A DNA stretch of 35,368 nucleotides from Pseudotamlana haliotis (lineage in GTDB: Bacteria > Bacteroidota > Bacteroidia > Flavobacteriales > Flavobacteriaceae), in the NCBI RefSeq assembly GCF_008806375.1, contig NZ_WAAT01000032.1:55525-90892 (forward strand), read 5' to 3'. Made by a program: the position numbers and the translations under genes. Each line of letters opens with the position of its first letter. Position 1 is the stretch's first letter. The notes beneath the pieces were generated by a model. The model was given only the letters and a program-made list of their open reading frames with translations, was not told the DNA's origin and searched no databases. Positions 1 to 7,589 of this stretch are shown piece by piece.

Positions 1-30
1 CCTTTCCTCACAAACATAAGGTTTAAATTA

Positions 31-924
31 TTATTCGAAATCAGAAAGTCTATGAATGTTTTGAGGATATTCCACATCGTCTAATTTAATCGGGTCAGGA
101 ATAAACGTCACGCTCACAGAATCCATAATACCTAAGCCTAAAAGGCTAGAAGCACTACCTGTTGTAGCACTATTACTTTTGTAAACCGCAACTTCCAGAA
201 AATCACCCGAATTAAAAACGGCCAAACGACGCCCTTCATCATTTCGTTTATTTTCTGGAATGTCAAAATTAACAATATCACTGTATTTCTGATAGATTTT
301 TGAAAAGGTGTACTGGCGGACCGTAATTTCAAAATTGCGCCCTTTTTGTATGGATTCAAAAAAGTTGCGTTTAATATTAGTTACTACATTACCATAATTG
401 TCAATATAAATAATGTTTCCAAGAATCGTTTTGTCGTCTTTAATATAAGGTTTGATGCCTTTTATAGGTTTAATTTCAGAAATCTTTTTACCAATAACAT
501 CTAAGGTACCACCACGCGCAATATGGCAAGCCACTTGAACAAAAACATCTAAAACCGTAAAACTACTTCTTATTTTATCGTGGATATTAATTTCAACAAT
601 ATCTTCAGGTGCAATTTCAGAACAAATCATGCTCATAATGCCATTATTGGCACAAACAAAATAATGCCCATCGAGTTTCACGGCAATGTGTTTGTTTTCT
701 GGATTTAATTCTGAGTCAATACCTATAATATGTATGGTTCCTTTTGGGAAATTGTTATAAGCATTTTGAATAATGTACGCCGCCTCAGGAATGTTAAAAG
801 GTGAAACATTATGTGAGATATCAACAATGGTCACACCAGGGAGTTCACTTAGAATAGCGCCTCGTGTCGCGCCAGCAAAGTAATCTTTCTCTCCAAAATC
901 GGTTGTTAGTGTAATAATTGCCAT
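31..924 (-). CDS. SAM hydroxide adenosyltransferase (DUF62 / SAM hydrolase family)
   Basis: About 297 residues, the usual size for this cytosolic family, which splits S-adenosylmethionine with water into adenosine and methionine and is related to the SAM chlorinase/fluorinase enzymes. Family landmarks visible are the N-terminal TDFGEKDYFAGA, VDISHNVSPFNI, the IGIDSELNPENKHIAVK segment, ANNGIMS, and DNYGNVVTNI in the C-terminal half. The start is taken as the ATG at 924-922. A TTG two codons upstream is in frame but the conserved sequence begins MAIITLTTDFG. The gene is divergent from phoH with about 210 bp between them. A TAnnTTTG-like box (TAGGTTTG, minus strand, 1006-999) could be its promoter. 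Family assignment is firm; the exact substrate in this organism is inferred from the family. Confidence 0.88.
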   Translation of the reverse strand: MAIITLTTDFGEKDYFAGATRGAILSELPGVTIVDISHNVSPFNIPEAAYIIQNAYNNFPKGTIHIIGIDSELNPENKHIAVKLDGHYFVCANNGIMSMICSEIAPEDIVEINIHDKIRSSFTVLDVFVQVACHIARGGTLDVIGKKISEIKPIKGIKPYIKDDKTILGNIIYIDNYGNVVTNIKRNFFESIQKGRNFEITVRQYTFSKIYQKYSDIVNFDIPENKRNDEGRRLAVFNSGDFLEVAVYKSNSATTGSASSLLGLGIMDSVSVTFIPDPIKLDDVEYPQNIHRLSDFE

Positions 925-1134
925 GGGCAAATTGTTGATATGTTTTTAATGTTTTGTCCCTCAATTTTACTTAAATTTGAGAGAGACATGAATGATTACA
1001 AACCTACAAATTTTCGTTTTCGTATTTATAATTTAAATGAAAAATGTGTATTTGTAAGACTCATGAACATAAATTTAAAAACTAGACTGAACACGTAACA
1101 ATGAAACTGTAATTTTTAACTTAAAACCACGCCT

Positions 1135-2088
1135 TTGAACGAAATAATCATCGAACTTGAAGAGATTTCTCCAAAAGAGTTTTTTGGAGCACAAAACACG
1201 AACATTGAACTTTTAAAAAAGTACTTTCCAAAATTAAAAATTGTAGCGCGAGGCAACAAAATAAAAGCCTACGGTGATGAAGAATTACTAGAGGAATTTG
1301 ATAGGCGCCTTACCATGCTTTTAAAACATTTCGCAAAATATAACAAACTCGATGAAAATGTTATAGAGCGTGTTTTAACGAGTCAAAGTAGTGACGATTA
1401 TAATACTTCAGAAAAAAGCGGCGAAGTGATTGTGCATGGTGTAAGCGGTCGCCTTATTAAAGCACAAACAGCAAACCAACGGAAAATGGTAGAGCTCATG
1501 CGTAAAAACGATATGGTTTTTGCAATTGGTCCTGCAGGAACAGGAAAAACCTATACTGGTGTCGCTCTGGCTGTTCAAGCTCTAAAAAATAAAGAGGTGA
1601 AACGTATCATTTTAACACGCCCAGCTGTTGAAGCCGGTGAGAATCTAGGTTTCCTTCCTGGTGATTTAAAAGAAAAGTTAGACCCTTATATGCAGCCACT
1701 TTACGATGCCCTTCGTGATATGATTGCTCCCGAAAAATTAGCACATTATATTGAAAACGGTACCATTCAAATTGCGCCTTTGGCCTTTATGCGTGGACGA
1801 ACTTTAGACAATGCTTTTGTGATTTTAGATGAGGGACAAAACACCACACACGCCCAGATGAAAATGTTTTTAACCCGTATGGGGAAAAACGCCAAGTTTT
1901 TATTAACCGGTGACCCAGGGCAAATCGATTTACCACGACGTACCATTTCCGGACTTAAAGAAGCCTTGCTTATTTTGAAAAATGTAGAAGGTGTAGGTAT
2001 TATATTTTTAGATGATAAAGATGTGATTCGTCATAAACTCGTTAAAAAAGTCATTGAAGCTTACAAGAGTATAGAAAACGCCGAGTAA
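1135..2088 (+). CDS. phoH: PhoH-family P-loop ATPase
   Basis: Cytosolic PhoH-like protein of 317 residues. An N-terminal KH-like segment (about 1-95) precedes the PhoH ATPase core. Walker A is GPAGTGKT at about 132-139, TRPAVEAGENLGFLPGD follows, and the Walker B region is VILDEGQNTT near 229-238, then GDPGQIDLP. PhoH proteins bind ATP and are linked to RNA metabolism and stress; the cellular role is not settled. The start is a TTG. The residues just after it (NEIIIELEEISPKEFFG) are the conserved flavobacterial N-terminus, and the next in-frame ATG would remove about 60 residues. A hairpin terminator follows the stop codon. Divergent from the SAM hydrolase gene, an arrangement I recall from other flavobacteria. 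Confidence 0.93.
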   Translation: MNEIIIELEEISPKEFFGAQNTNIELLKKYFPKLKIVARGNKIKAYGDEELLEEFDRRLTMLLKHFAKYNKLDENVIERVLTSQSSDDYNTSEKSGEVIVHGVSGRLIKAQTANQRKMVELMRKNDMVFAIGPAGTGKTYTGVALAVQALKNKEVKRIILTRPAVEAGENLGFLPGDLKEKLDPYMQPLYDALRDMIAPEKLAHYIENGTIQIAPLAFMRGRTLDNAFVILDEGQNTTHAQMKMFLTRMGKNAKFLLTGDPGQIDLPRRTISGLKEALLILKNVEGVGIIFLDDKDVIRHKLVKKVIEAYKSIENAE

Positions 2089-2112
2089 TTATAAATAAAT
2101 ATTATTTTAAGT

Positions 2113-2150
2113 AAAAACCAGTTATTCAGTTAATTGGTTTTTTGTTTTTA
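2113..2150 (+). terminator. Rho-independent terminator after phoH
   Basis: AAAAACCA (2113-2120) pairs with TGGTTTTT (2135-2142) around a 14-nt loop, and the 3' arm runs into a T-rich tract. It lies 25 bp after the phoH stop. Confidence 0.6.
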
Positions 2151-2215
2151 GTACAATCCTTTAATTATATAAACTTTGTTAGAAATAGTGTAAGAGTTTA
2201 GAAAGTCCTTTCCAA

Positions 2216-2223
2216 TAGATTTG
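2216..2223 (+). promoter_or_regulatory. Bacteroidota-type -7 box upstream of the small barrel protein
   Basis: TAGATTTG fits the TAnnTTTG -7 consensus of Bacteroidota and ends 23 bp before the ATG at 2247. No good TTTG -33 element is seen at the expected distance, so this is a half-supported promoter. Confidence 0.4.
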
Positions 2224-2246
2224 CAGTATAACAATAAATAAAAATT

Positions 2247-2759
2247 ATGAAAAAATTATTTTTAATTGCAGGATTATTAGGATTTAGTCAGCTTTTCGCT
2301 CAACAAAATGATATAGAAATTACACCAGATAATTCCTGGTTAAAAGCTGGAGTTACTGCAGGTATTCCTGTTGGAGATGCTAGTGATGTTTCAGATTTTA
2401 ATTTAGGTTTAAGTCTTAGAGGACAATATCTATTCACGCCTTATATAGCTGCGGGTGTGGCATCTGGATATAATCATTTTTTCGGAAAAGAAGGTGTAGA
2501 TGATTTCGGAATTGTACCTGTTGCGGGATTTTTACGTTATTATTTTGAACCAAGCGGATTTTTTATTGGTTCAGATGTTGGGTATGGTTTCTTAACAAAT
2601 GTAGATAATAATAATGGTGGTTTATATGTAAACCCACAAGTTGGTTATCACAACAGAGATTGGAATTTCTATGCGTTTTATCAAAATACATTTGCTGAAC
2701 ACGATTTTGATATTCAAACCGTTGGTTTAGGAGTTACCTATAATATTAGATTCAAATAA
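2247..2759 (+). CDS. Small outer-membrane beta-barrel protein
   Basis: 170 residues. A Sec signal peptide (MKKLFLIAGLLGFSQLFAQ, cleavage expected near residue 19) is followed by alternating strands typical of an eight-stranded OmpA/OmpW-like barrel: LKAGVTAGIPVGD, LGLSLRGQYLF, IAAGVASGYNHFF, VPVAGFLRYYF, FFIGSDVGYGF, LYVNPQVGYH, WNFYAFYQNTF and QTVGLGVTYNIRFK. The final aromatic residue before the last Lys is the usual barrel-assembly signal. It stands alone between two terminators, so it is probably monocistronic. No substrate or partner can be named. Such proteins are annotated as outer membrane beta-barrel protein in flavobacteria. Confidence 0.82.
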   Translation: MKKLFLIAGLLGFSQLFAQQNDIEITPDNSWLKAGVTAGIPVGDASDVSDFNLGLSLRGQYLFTPYIAAGVASGYNHFFGKEGVDDFGIVPVAGFLRYYFEPSGFFIGSDVGYGFLTNVDNNNGGLYVNPQVGYHNRDWNFYAFYQNTFAEHDFDIQTVGLGVTYNIRFK

Positions 2760-2783
2760 CATAGCGATGTTTAATTGATTAGT

Positions 2784-2816
2784 AAAAAGGAAACATATTT
2801 ATGTTTCCTTTTTTTA
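2784..2816 (+). terminator. Rho-independent terminator after barrel gene
   Basis: A perfect inverted repeat of 13 bp (arms 2784-2796 and 2801-2813, core AAGGAAACAT / ATGTTTCCTT) has a 4-nt loop ATTT and ends in a T run. It is strong, and symmetric enough to work in both directions. Confidence 0.8.
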
Positions 2817-2822
2817 TTTGTA

Positions 2823-2854
2823 TTTGTTTTGCGCAGTTAAACAAATTACATTTG
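2823..2854 (+). promoter_or_regulatory. Promoter of purC
   Basis: TTTG (2823-2826), a 20-bp spacer and TACATTTG (2847-2854) match the Bacteroidota TTTG-N19-21-TAnnTTTG promoter exactly. The start codon lies 26 bp downstream, leaving a short leader. This is the best-formed promoter in the window. Confidence 0.65.
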
Positions 2855-2880
2855 TAACTTAAAATTCACATATAACTTTG

Positions 2881-3828
2881 ATGAGCAATACAATTACAGA
2901 TACCAATTTCAAATTTCCAGGGCAAAAAAGTCTTTACAAAGGAAAAGTAAGAGCTGTTTATAACATCAACGACGAAGAATTGGTTATGGTAGCCACCGAT
3001 AGACTTTCAGCATTTGATGTGGTGATGCCAAAAGGCATACCTTATAAAGGACAAATACTAAATCAAATTGCCACTAAAATGATGGCAGCAACCGAAGATT
3101 TAGTGCCAAACTGGTTAACAGCAACACCAGACCCTAATGTAGCGGTAGGTTATCTATGTGAGCCTTTTAAAGTTGAAATGGTGATTCGTGGTTATATGTC
3201 TGGACACGCAGCTCGCGAATATAAAGCAGGCAAACGCATGCTTTGTGGTGTTGCTATGCCTGAAGGCATGAAAGAAAATGATGCTTTCCCAGAGCCAATT
3301 ATTACACCTGCAACCAAAGCTGAAATGGGTGACCATGACGAGGATATTTCTAGAGAAGATATCTTGAAAAAAGGTATTGTTTCAGAAGAAGACTATGTGG
3401 TGTTAGAAGATTATACCCGTAAATTATTCCAACGTGGTACTGAAATTGCCGCCTCAAGAGGTTTGATTTTAGTAGATACCAAATACGAATTTGGAAAAAC
3501 AAAAGATGGTAAAATTGTTCTAATAGACGAAATCCACACACCAGATTCTTCTCGTTATTTCTACGCTGAAGGTTATCAAGAACGTCAAGATAAAGGAGAA
3601 GCTCAAAAACAATTGAGTAAAGAGTTTGTACGTCAATGGTTAATTGCTAACAATTTTCAAGGTTTAGAGGGGCAAAATTTACCAGAAATGAGTGATGAAT
3701 ACATCCAATCGGTAAGTGAGCGTTATATTGAACTTTACGAAAACATTACTGGTGAAACTTTCATAAAAGCCGATGTAAGTAACATTGAAGAACGTATCGA
3801 GGCTAATGTTTTAGCCTATTTAAAGTAG
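2881..3828 (+). CDS. purC: Phosphoribosylaminoimidazole-succinocarboxamide synthase
   Basis: SAICAR synthetase joins aspartate to CAIR using ATP in de novo purine synthesis. The protein has about 315 residues, the long form found in Bacteroidota and yeast rather than the roughly 240-residue E. coli type. Recognisable parts are [11 protein letters not shown] and [20 protein letters not shown] near the N-terminus, [45 protein letters not shown], and the substrate-binding [14 protein letters not shown]. The start is the ATG at 2881. A TTG directly before it is in frame but less likely. It has its own promoter and a strong terminator, so it is monocistronic and not in a purine operon. Confidence 0.96.
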   Translation: MSNTITDTNFKFPGQKSLYKGKVRAVYNINDEELVMVATDRLSAFDVVMPKGIPYKGQILNQIATKMMAATEDLVPNWLTATPDPNVAVGYLCEPFKVEMVIRGYMSGHAAREYKAGKRMLCGVAMPEGMKENDAFPEPIITPATKAEMGDHDEDISREDILKKGIVSEEDYVVLEDYTRKLFQRGTEIAASRGLILVDTKYEFGKTKDGKIVLIDEIHTPDSSRYFYAEGYQERQDKGEAQKQLSKEFVRQWLIANNFQGLEGQNLPEMSDEYIQSVSERYIELYENITGETFIKADVSNIEERIEANVLAYLK

Positions 3829-3854
3829 TCTTAATTTACTTTAAAAATCATAAC

Positions 3855-3897
3855 AAAAAATCTCCGTAGGTTATTCCTGCGGAGATTTTTTTGTTTT
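3855..3897 (+). terminator. Rho-independent terminator after purC
   Basis: Stem arms 3855-3870 and 3876-3891 (core TCTCCGTAGG / CCTGCGGAGA with one G-U pair) have a 5-nt loop and a T-rich tail. It begins 26 bp after the purC stop. Confidence 0.85.
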
Positions 3898-4008
3898 ATA
3901 AAAGCTTTCATGGTTCAGGTTGCCAACTCTCACGAAAGGAAAAGTCTTGTTTAATTTCAGGTTTTAGCCTCAACAAAGATTACATAATTAAAGACATAAA
4001 CACGCCTT

Positions 4009-4093
4009 CAAATAATCAATAGAAATAAACAATATTCAATTTCATTCACCCATATAAAAGTCGGATCAAAGAATAAACGATTAAACAAATAAA
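4009..4093. repeat. AT-rich dispersed intergenic repeat, copy 1
   Basis: This block lies between the convergent purC and carbonic anhydrase genes. It contains CAAATAATCAATA (4009-4021) and CGATTAAACAAATAAA (4078-4093). Both words recur exactly in the intergenic stretch near 31.9 kb, where CAAATAATCAATA is at 31927-31939 and CGATTAAACAAATAAA at 31902-31917. Function unknown. Confidence 0.45.
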
Positions 4094-4104
4094 TATTCCA
4101 AAAT

Positions 4105-4902
4105 CTAATAGTGATATTCAACCACACGGCCGTTTAAAGGTTGTTCGTTACGATAGTTATTAATTGGCATATTACTTTTAAGCTTTAGGACTTCTTCCAC
4201 AGATAAAATAATAGGGTCTTTAAAAACAATCCAATTGATGTTTTCCGAGCAGGGCGGTGTTGTTAAAGAACCGCCATATGAGTAATAGGGTCTGTCTTGA
4301 AGCAAAAAGCTTGACAAATCAACACTTTGGTTAATCTCTTTTTTAGCGCCTGTTTTTAAGGGTAAAAAGCTTTCAAAGAATTCAAACAACTGACTTTCTT
4401 CGCCTTCTTTTCCTAGTATGGACAAAACCGTGGCTTTTCCTGATTTACTGGTGTGGACCAAGTGAACTTCTATTGGGTAGATGATACCATTTATTTTGTG
4501 CTCAGAAGGCTCATGAAAATGGATTTGCTTTAAGCAATAGCGTTCATTTTTATACGTGATATAATCACCTTCTTCAAAATCAAACTGAATAGAATGTCCG
4601 TTGTTTTCAACATCATGAATCAGCGTGCTAGGCTCGTATTGAAAGCTTAATTCATTTTCAAAATGAGTAGAATCAGCATTGATATGAATGATATTTATTG
4701 GGGATTGGTGATTACCATTACAATCAGAATGGGTTTCTATTTCCGCCCAATGTTCAGGAGCCGTTTCGCCATGATAACTCCAATGCTTTTTTGTGTCATG
4801 GTGTTGTGCTAATAAAGGTTCTGTCTGCTTTTCTGCTTGGTTGCATGAAATAGTTACTAGCGTCATAACGGCTAGTAAGATGCTGTATGGTTTAGTTTGC
4901 AT
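4105..4902 (-). CDS. Alpha-class carbonic anhydrase, lipoprotein
   Basis: 265 residues. It interconverts CO2 and bicarbonate outside the cytoplasm. The N-terminus is a lipoprotein signal peptide with lipobox TISC, so Cys20 should be lipidated and the enzyme held on a membrane face in the cell envelope. Alpha-CA hallmarks are HWSYHGE (about 40-46), CNGNHQSPINI (61-71), the zinc ligands in IHFHEPSEH and EVHLVH (His128, His130 and His147 by count), and SYGGSLTTPPCSENINW near 210-226. Cys61 and the Cys of PPCSE are the usual disulfide pair. The second-shell Glu is present in the HFHEPSEH segment. A 5'-truncated relic of a close paralogue lies upstream at 5952-6211. No operon partner is seen. Confidence 0.93.
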   Translation of the reverse strand: MQTKPYSILLAVMTLVTISCNQAEKQTEPLLAQHHDTKKHWSYHGETAPEHWAEIETHSDCNGNHQSPINIIHINADSTHFENELSFQYEPSTLIHDVENNGHSIQFDFEEGDYITYKNERYCLKQIHFHEPSEHKINGIIYPIEVHLVHTSKSGKATVLSILGKEGEESQLFEFFESFLPLKTGAKKEINQSVDLSSFLLQDRPYYSYGGSLTTPPCSENINWIVFKDPIILSVEEVLKLKSNMPINNYRNEQPLNGRVVEYHY

Positions 4903-5728
4903 AACTGATTTATTTAGTTGATTTTCGATGTACTAAATTAGTAGCTATGCCATGTCTAAACACTGACTTATGTCAGTTTTGATGCTGAAAGGCATAAAAG
5001 TTATTAACTATAACGTTTTTTATTTGTTGAATAGAGAGAAATGAAATAACTTCTTTAAATTCCCTTGTAAACATTTACCTCTGAAATCGTTTATTGAATT
5101 ACGATTTGGTTTACTTTGTCCGCTGAGTCACATGAAATGAAAATTCTCATGTAAAGCTTGTTCTTTTTTTTATGAAGAATACAAGTTACATAGACGTGCA
5201 TAAATAATGACCTTAAGTAACAGCCGTATTTAATAGTTAATAGCTTGAGGTTCCGACTCCTTTATTATTTGCCTCTAAAGCTCTAGTGTTAACATGATCA
5301 ATTGTTATGTTAACAATACGATCAGGATGGTTAATAGGAATTACATCATTATAACCTGGTAGTCAAAGACTTAGATTGTTCTAATTTTAAGTCTTAAATA
5401 TTACTTTACTACTCATTCTTAATTTTAAGAATGAGTAGATTTTTGACAAAATAATGCTATTTTTTTAGATACCCCCCTTTTTATAAGGTACAATTCTTAT
5501 AAAAATGTACGGGAAACACACATTTACAATGTAAAGAAAAGCTTTAATTTGCCTTGACGTAATAAATAATAACTAAAAAATGAAAACTTTAAGTAAAATG
5601 CATAGTTCATTTTAGAATCAGATCGTACAGTAACTAGAACTAGTAGAAAAATAGCTGGAAGATATTTAATAGCATCATCCGTAACAGGAGTGAATATATA
5701 AGAAAACAGAAACTCAACCATTCTAATT
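4903..5728. other. Long non-coding stretch with hairpin cluster
   Basis: There are 826 bp without a convincing gene. Next to the carbonic anhydrase start is its leader; 4964-5026 is repeated in degenerate form at 6149-6211. Further on lie four inverted repeats within about 220 bp: TGTTAACAT/ATGTTAACA (5287-5315), AAGACTTA/TAAGTCTT (5366-5395), a perfect 30-bp palindrome (5409-5438) followed by T residues, and TTTTTATAAG/CTTATAAAAA (5478-5505). A run of six C residues (5472-5477) sits just before the last. A 65-codon hydrophobic reading frame on the minus strand (5524-5721) is open but unconvincing. The region could encode a small RNA or be scar tissue from the duplication. Confidence 0.5.
5409..5446 (+). 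terminator. Terminator-like perfect palindrome
   Basis: CTACTCATTCTTAA (5409-5422) pairs with TTAAGAATGAGTAG (5425-5438) around a 2-nt centre (at least 4 nt unpaired in practice), followed by ATTTTTGA. It has the form of a plus-strand terminator, yet no plus-strand gene precedes it, which hints at an unannotated short transcript upstream. Confidence 0.5.
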
Positions 5729-5932
5729 ATGAATTTAAAAACTAAATTGTATTTAACTTTACTATTACCTTTTTTGTTTGCTGGTATTGGTCTATACTGC
5801 TTTTTTAAATTTTTAATAAATGATAATATTTACATGACTACTAAAGAGGCGATTGCTGCATCTCTTTTTGGTCTAGTGTTTTGGTTTTTTGAAGTTAGAT
5901 TAATTATTTCAATGATTGAAAAAAACAAATAA
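5729..5932 (+). CDS. Small two-helix membrane protein, unknown
   Basis: 67 residues, not recognised. A Lys-containing N-terminus (MNLKTK) is followed by two hydrophobic segments, about 7-30 and 43-62, and a basic tail ending IEKNK. This gives a helical hairpin with both ends predicted inside by the positive-inside rule. It lies on the opposite strand to its neighbours, between the intact carbonic anhydrase gene and the relic copy. The composition looks protein-like rather than random, but no family or function can be given, and a chance ORF in AT-rich DNA is possible. Confidence 0.45.
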   Translation: MNLKTKLYLTLLLPFLFAGIGLYCFFKFLINDNIYMTTKEAIAASLFGLVFWFFEVRLIISMIEKNK

Positions 5933-6309
5933 TATGGAACACACTAATTATAACAAGATGAATCTCAATGGGGTAAATAACACCATCTATTTTGTGTTCC
6001 GATGGCTCATGAAAATGTATTAGTTTTAAGCAAAAGCGTTCATTTTTATACGTGATATAATCACCTTCTTCAAAATCAAACTGGATAGAATGCCCGTTGT
6101 TTTCAACATCATGAATCAGCGTACTAGGCTCGTATTGAAACCTGAATATTGACTTTTGTTAGGTTTCTAAAAAAAGACTTAAAAGTTATTAACTGTAACG
6201 TTTTTTCTTTAAATCTTTAGAAATAATATTTCAGAAAAATAAAATGCTATAACCCAATTTAAATTTGTTTATTCTTGAAATTACTGCGGGTATAGTTATA
6301 GAGAAGTAG
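5933..6309. other. Intergenic stretch holding the carbonic anhydrase relic
   Basis: Apart from the relic (5952-6211), the last 100 bp before the acyltransferase stop are AT-rich with no gene, promoter or clear terminator that I can see. Confidence 0.5.
5952..6211 (-). pseudogene. Truncated relic of an alpha-carbonic anhydrase gene
   Basis: Positions 5952-6141 align with 4463-4650, inside the intact carbonic anhydrase gene. By hand count about 19 of 186 bases differ. The minus strand translates without a stop in the same frame, from FQYEPSTLIHDVENNG through IHFHEPSEHKIDG to IEIHLV, with only about six amino-acid changes, and it keeps three zinc-ligand histidines. After HLV the similarity ends. 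Upstream, 6149-6211 aligns with 4964-5026, the leader of the intact gene, and the roughly 310 bp between these blocks, which would encode the signal peptide and the SPINI region, are missing. An in-frame TAA precedes the relic and no start is available. It is therefore the remains of a second gene copy with an internal deletion and a lost 3' half. Confidence 0.85.
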
Positions 6310-7407
6310 CTATGATTTTCTATTTTTTACCTTGTCAGTAATTTTCCGAACTAGGTTGTAAACAAAAGCATTGGTTTTTGCGTAATGAAAGGATATAAAG
6401 CAAACCACAAGCATGAACAATAATGCACCAAATATGGCTTCAGTTGGGTTAAGAGATTTGTTTAAATAACGTTTTATGCCGTAGCCTGTGAAACTTCCGT
6501 AAAGCAAAATAAAATGAATGACATAAATCGAGAGAGTTTTTTCTCCAATTTTAGAAATGATAGACCGTTTCAATAAAGGTTCTAAACTGTAAAAAATGCT
6601 GAATATAATGAGTACATCACCAAGTCTACCAAATAGATAATTGAAGTTTGCACAGCGTTCTAAAAGTGTAAAACCGGTTAGGTCATATAGACTAAGTAAA
6701 AATGAGGTTGAGCCGAAAACAAGAAAAAGTCCTGTGGTTAAAAAAGCTGTAATGGTTAGGAGTCTAAAACGCTTTCTGTGTAAGTGTCTAAAAAATATAG
6801 TGGATAAAAAAGCTCCAAAGGCCGAATAACCAAACCAAGGTAAAATAGTGAATACCGACCCGTTACTTTTAGTCATGTAATTGGCAAAAAAGCGTGGTAC
6901 GTTTTCTAAAGTGAGATTTCGGTATAAAGGTTCTGAAATAAAGCAAGCACAGCCAATTACAAATAAAACAATAGAAAATAGGTAGCTGTGTTTTCTAAAA
7001 AGAGCATAAAGTCCCACGAGGAGTATAAGCGATAAACCAATACACTGTAGAACATCAATCACCAAAAAATACGGATTAAAATAGCCTGAAAGCCAACTTA
7101 AAATATTGGCTCGTAAACTATAACCAATAAGAATCAAGAGTAAGCCACGAAATAGCCCTTTTTTAATTCGCGGTTTATCTTGTCCCTTGGCATAGGCACG
7201 AAGGAGCAAATAGGTAAACACCAGACCTGAAATCGTGAAAAACATAGGTGCCGTAACCCCTCTAAAATAGCTCCAAATATTATAAAATATATTGTTGGAA
7301 TTTCTATAAATAGGGTCGAGGAGCGTATCTATAAAATGCCCTTGTAGCATCATTAGAATAGCAAAAGCTCTAACGGCATCAATAAAGTATAGGCGATTGG
7401 TTTGCAA
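6310..7407 (-). CDS. Multi-pass membrane acyltransferase (acyltransferase-3 / DUF1624-like)
   Basis: 365 residues with about ten hydrophobic segments, an inner-membrane protein. The N-terminus carries the family signature FIDAVRAFAILMMLQGHF, with His23 as the likely catalytic or acyl-transfer histidine, followed by GVTAPMFFTISGLVF. This pattern is shared by acyltransferase-3 (O-acetyl transfer to sugars and lipids) and the DUF1624 / heparan-glucosaminide N-acetyltransferase-like group, which form one superfamily. A choice between them is not possible by eye. The C-terminus is basic and cytosolic (KITDKVKNRKS). It is separated from the DUF3857 genes upstream by a terminator hairpin and appears monocistronic. 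The acyl acceptor is unknown; no glycan cluster surrounds it. Confidence 0.75.
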   Translation of the reverse strand: MQTNRLYFIDAVRAFAILMMLQGHFIDTLLDPIYRNSNNIFYNIWSYFRGVTAPMFFTISGLVFTYLLLRAYAKGQDKPRIKKGLFRGLLLILIGYSLRANILSWLSGYFNPYFLVIDVLQCIGLSLILLVGLYALFRKHSYLFSIVLFVIGCACFISEPLYRNLTLENVPRFFANYMTKSNGSVFTILPWFGYSAFGAFLSTIFFRHLHRKRFRLLTITAFLTTGLFLVFGSTSFLLSLYDLTGFTLLERCANFNYLFGRLGDVLIIFSIFYSLEPLLKRSIISKIGEKTLSIYVIHFILLYGSFTGYGIKRYLNKSLNPTEAIFGALLFMLVVCFISFHYAKTNAFVYNLVRKITDKVKNRKS

Positions 7408-7528
7408 TGGTATTTAATTTGGTTGTGAGCAAATATACTTTAAAAATTAAATCTTGATTAGGGCAGTGCAACTATTGTGTCGAGGATAATCTAGTTAACA
7501 AGTCATTGTGTTAGTTTAAGTCATAATG

Positions 7529-7575
7529 AAAACCTATGCTATGCTATTACAACTGGTTATCATAGGATAGGTTTT
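7529..7575 (-). terminator. Terminator of the DUF3857 gene pair
   Basis: The arms 7529-7543 and 7561-7575 (15 bp, one mismatch, core AAAACCTAT / ATAGGTTTT) have a 17-nt loop. On the minus strand the 3' arm ends in TTTT. It starts 15 bp after the stop of the second DUF3857 gene. Confidence 0.6.
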
Positions 7576-7589
7576 TGAGGATGGGGCAT

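Noticed and set aside
5524-5721. 65-codon hydrophobic reading frame on the minus strand
   Set aside because: AT-rich DNA gives many hydrophobic frames; it shows no signal peptide or family pattern and diverges head-to-head with another small ORF only 7 bp away, leaving no room for a promoter.
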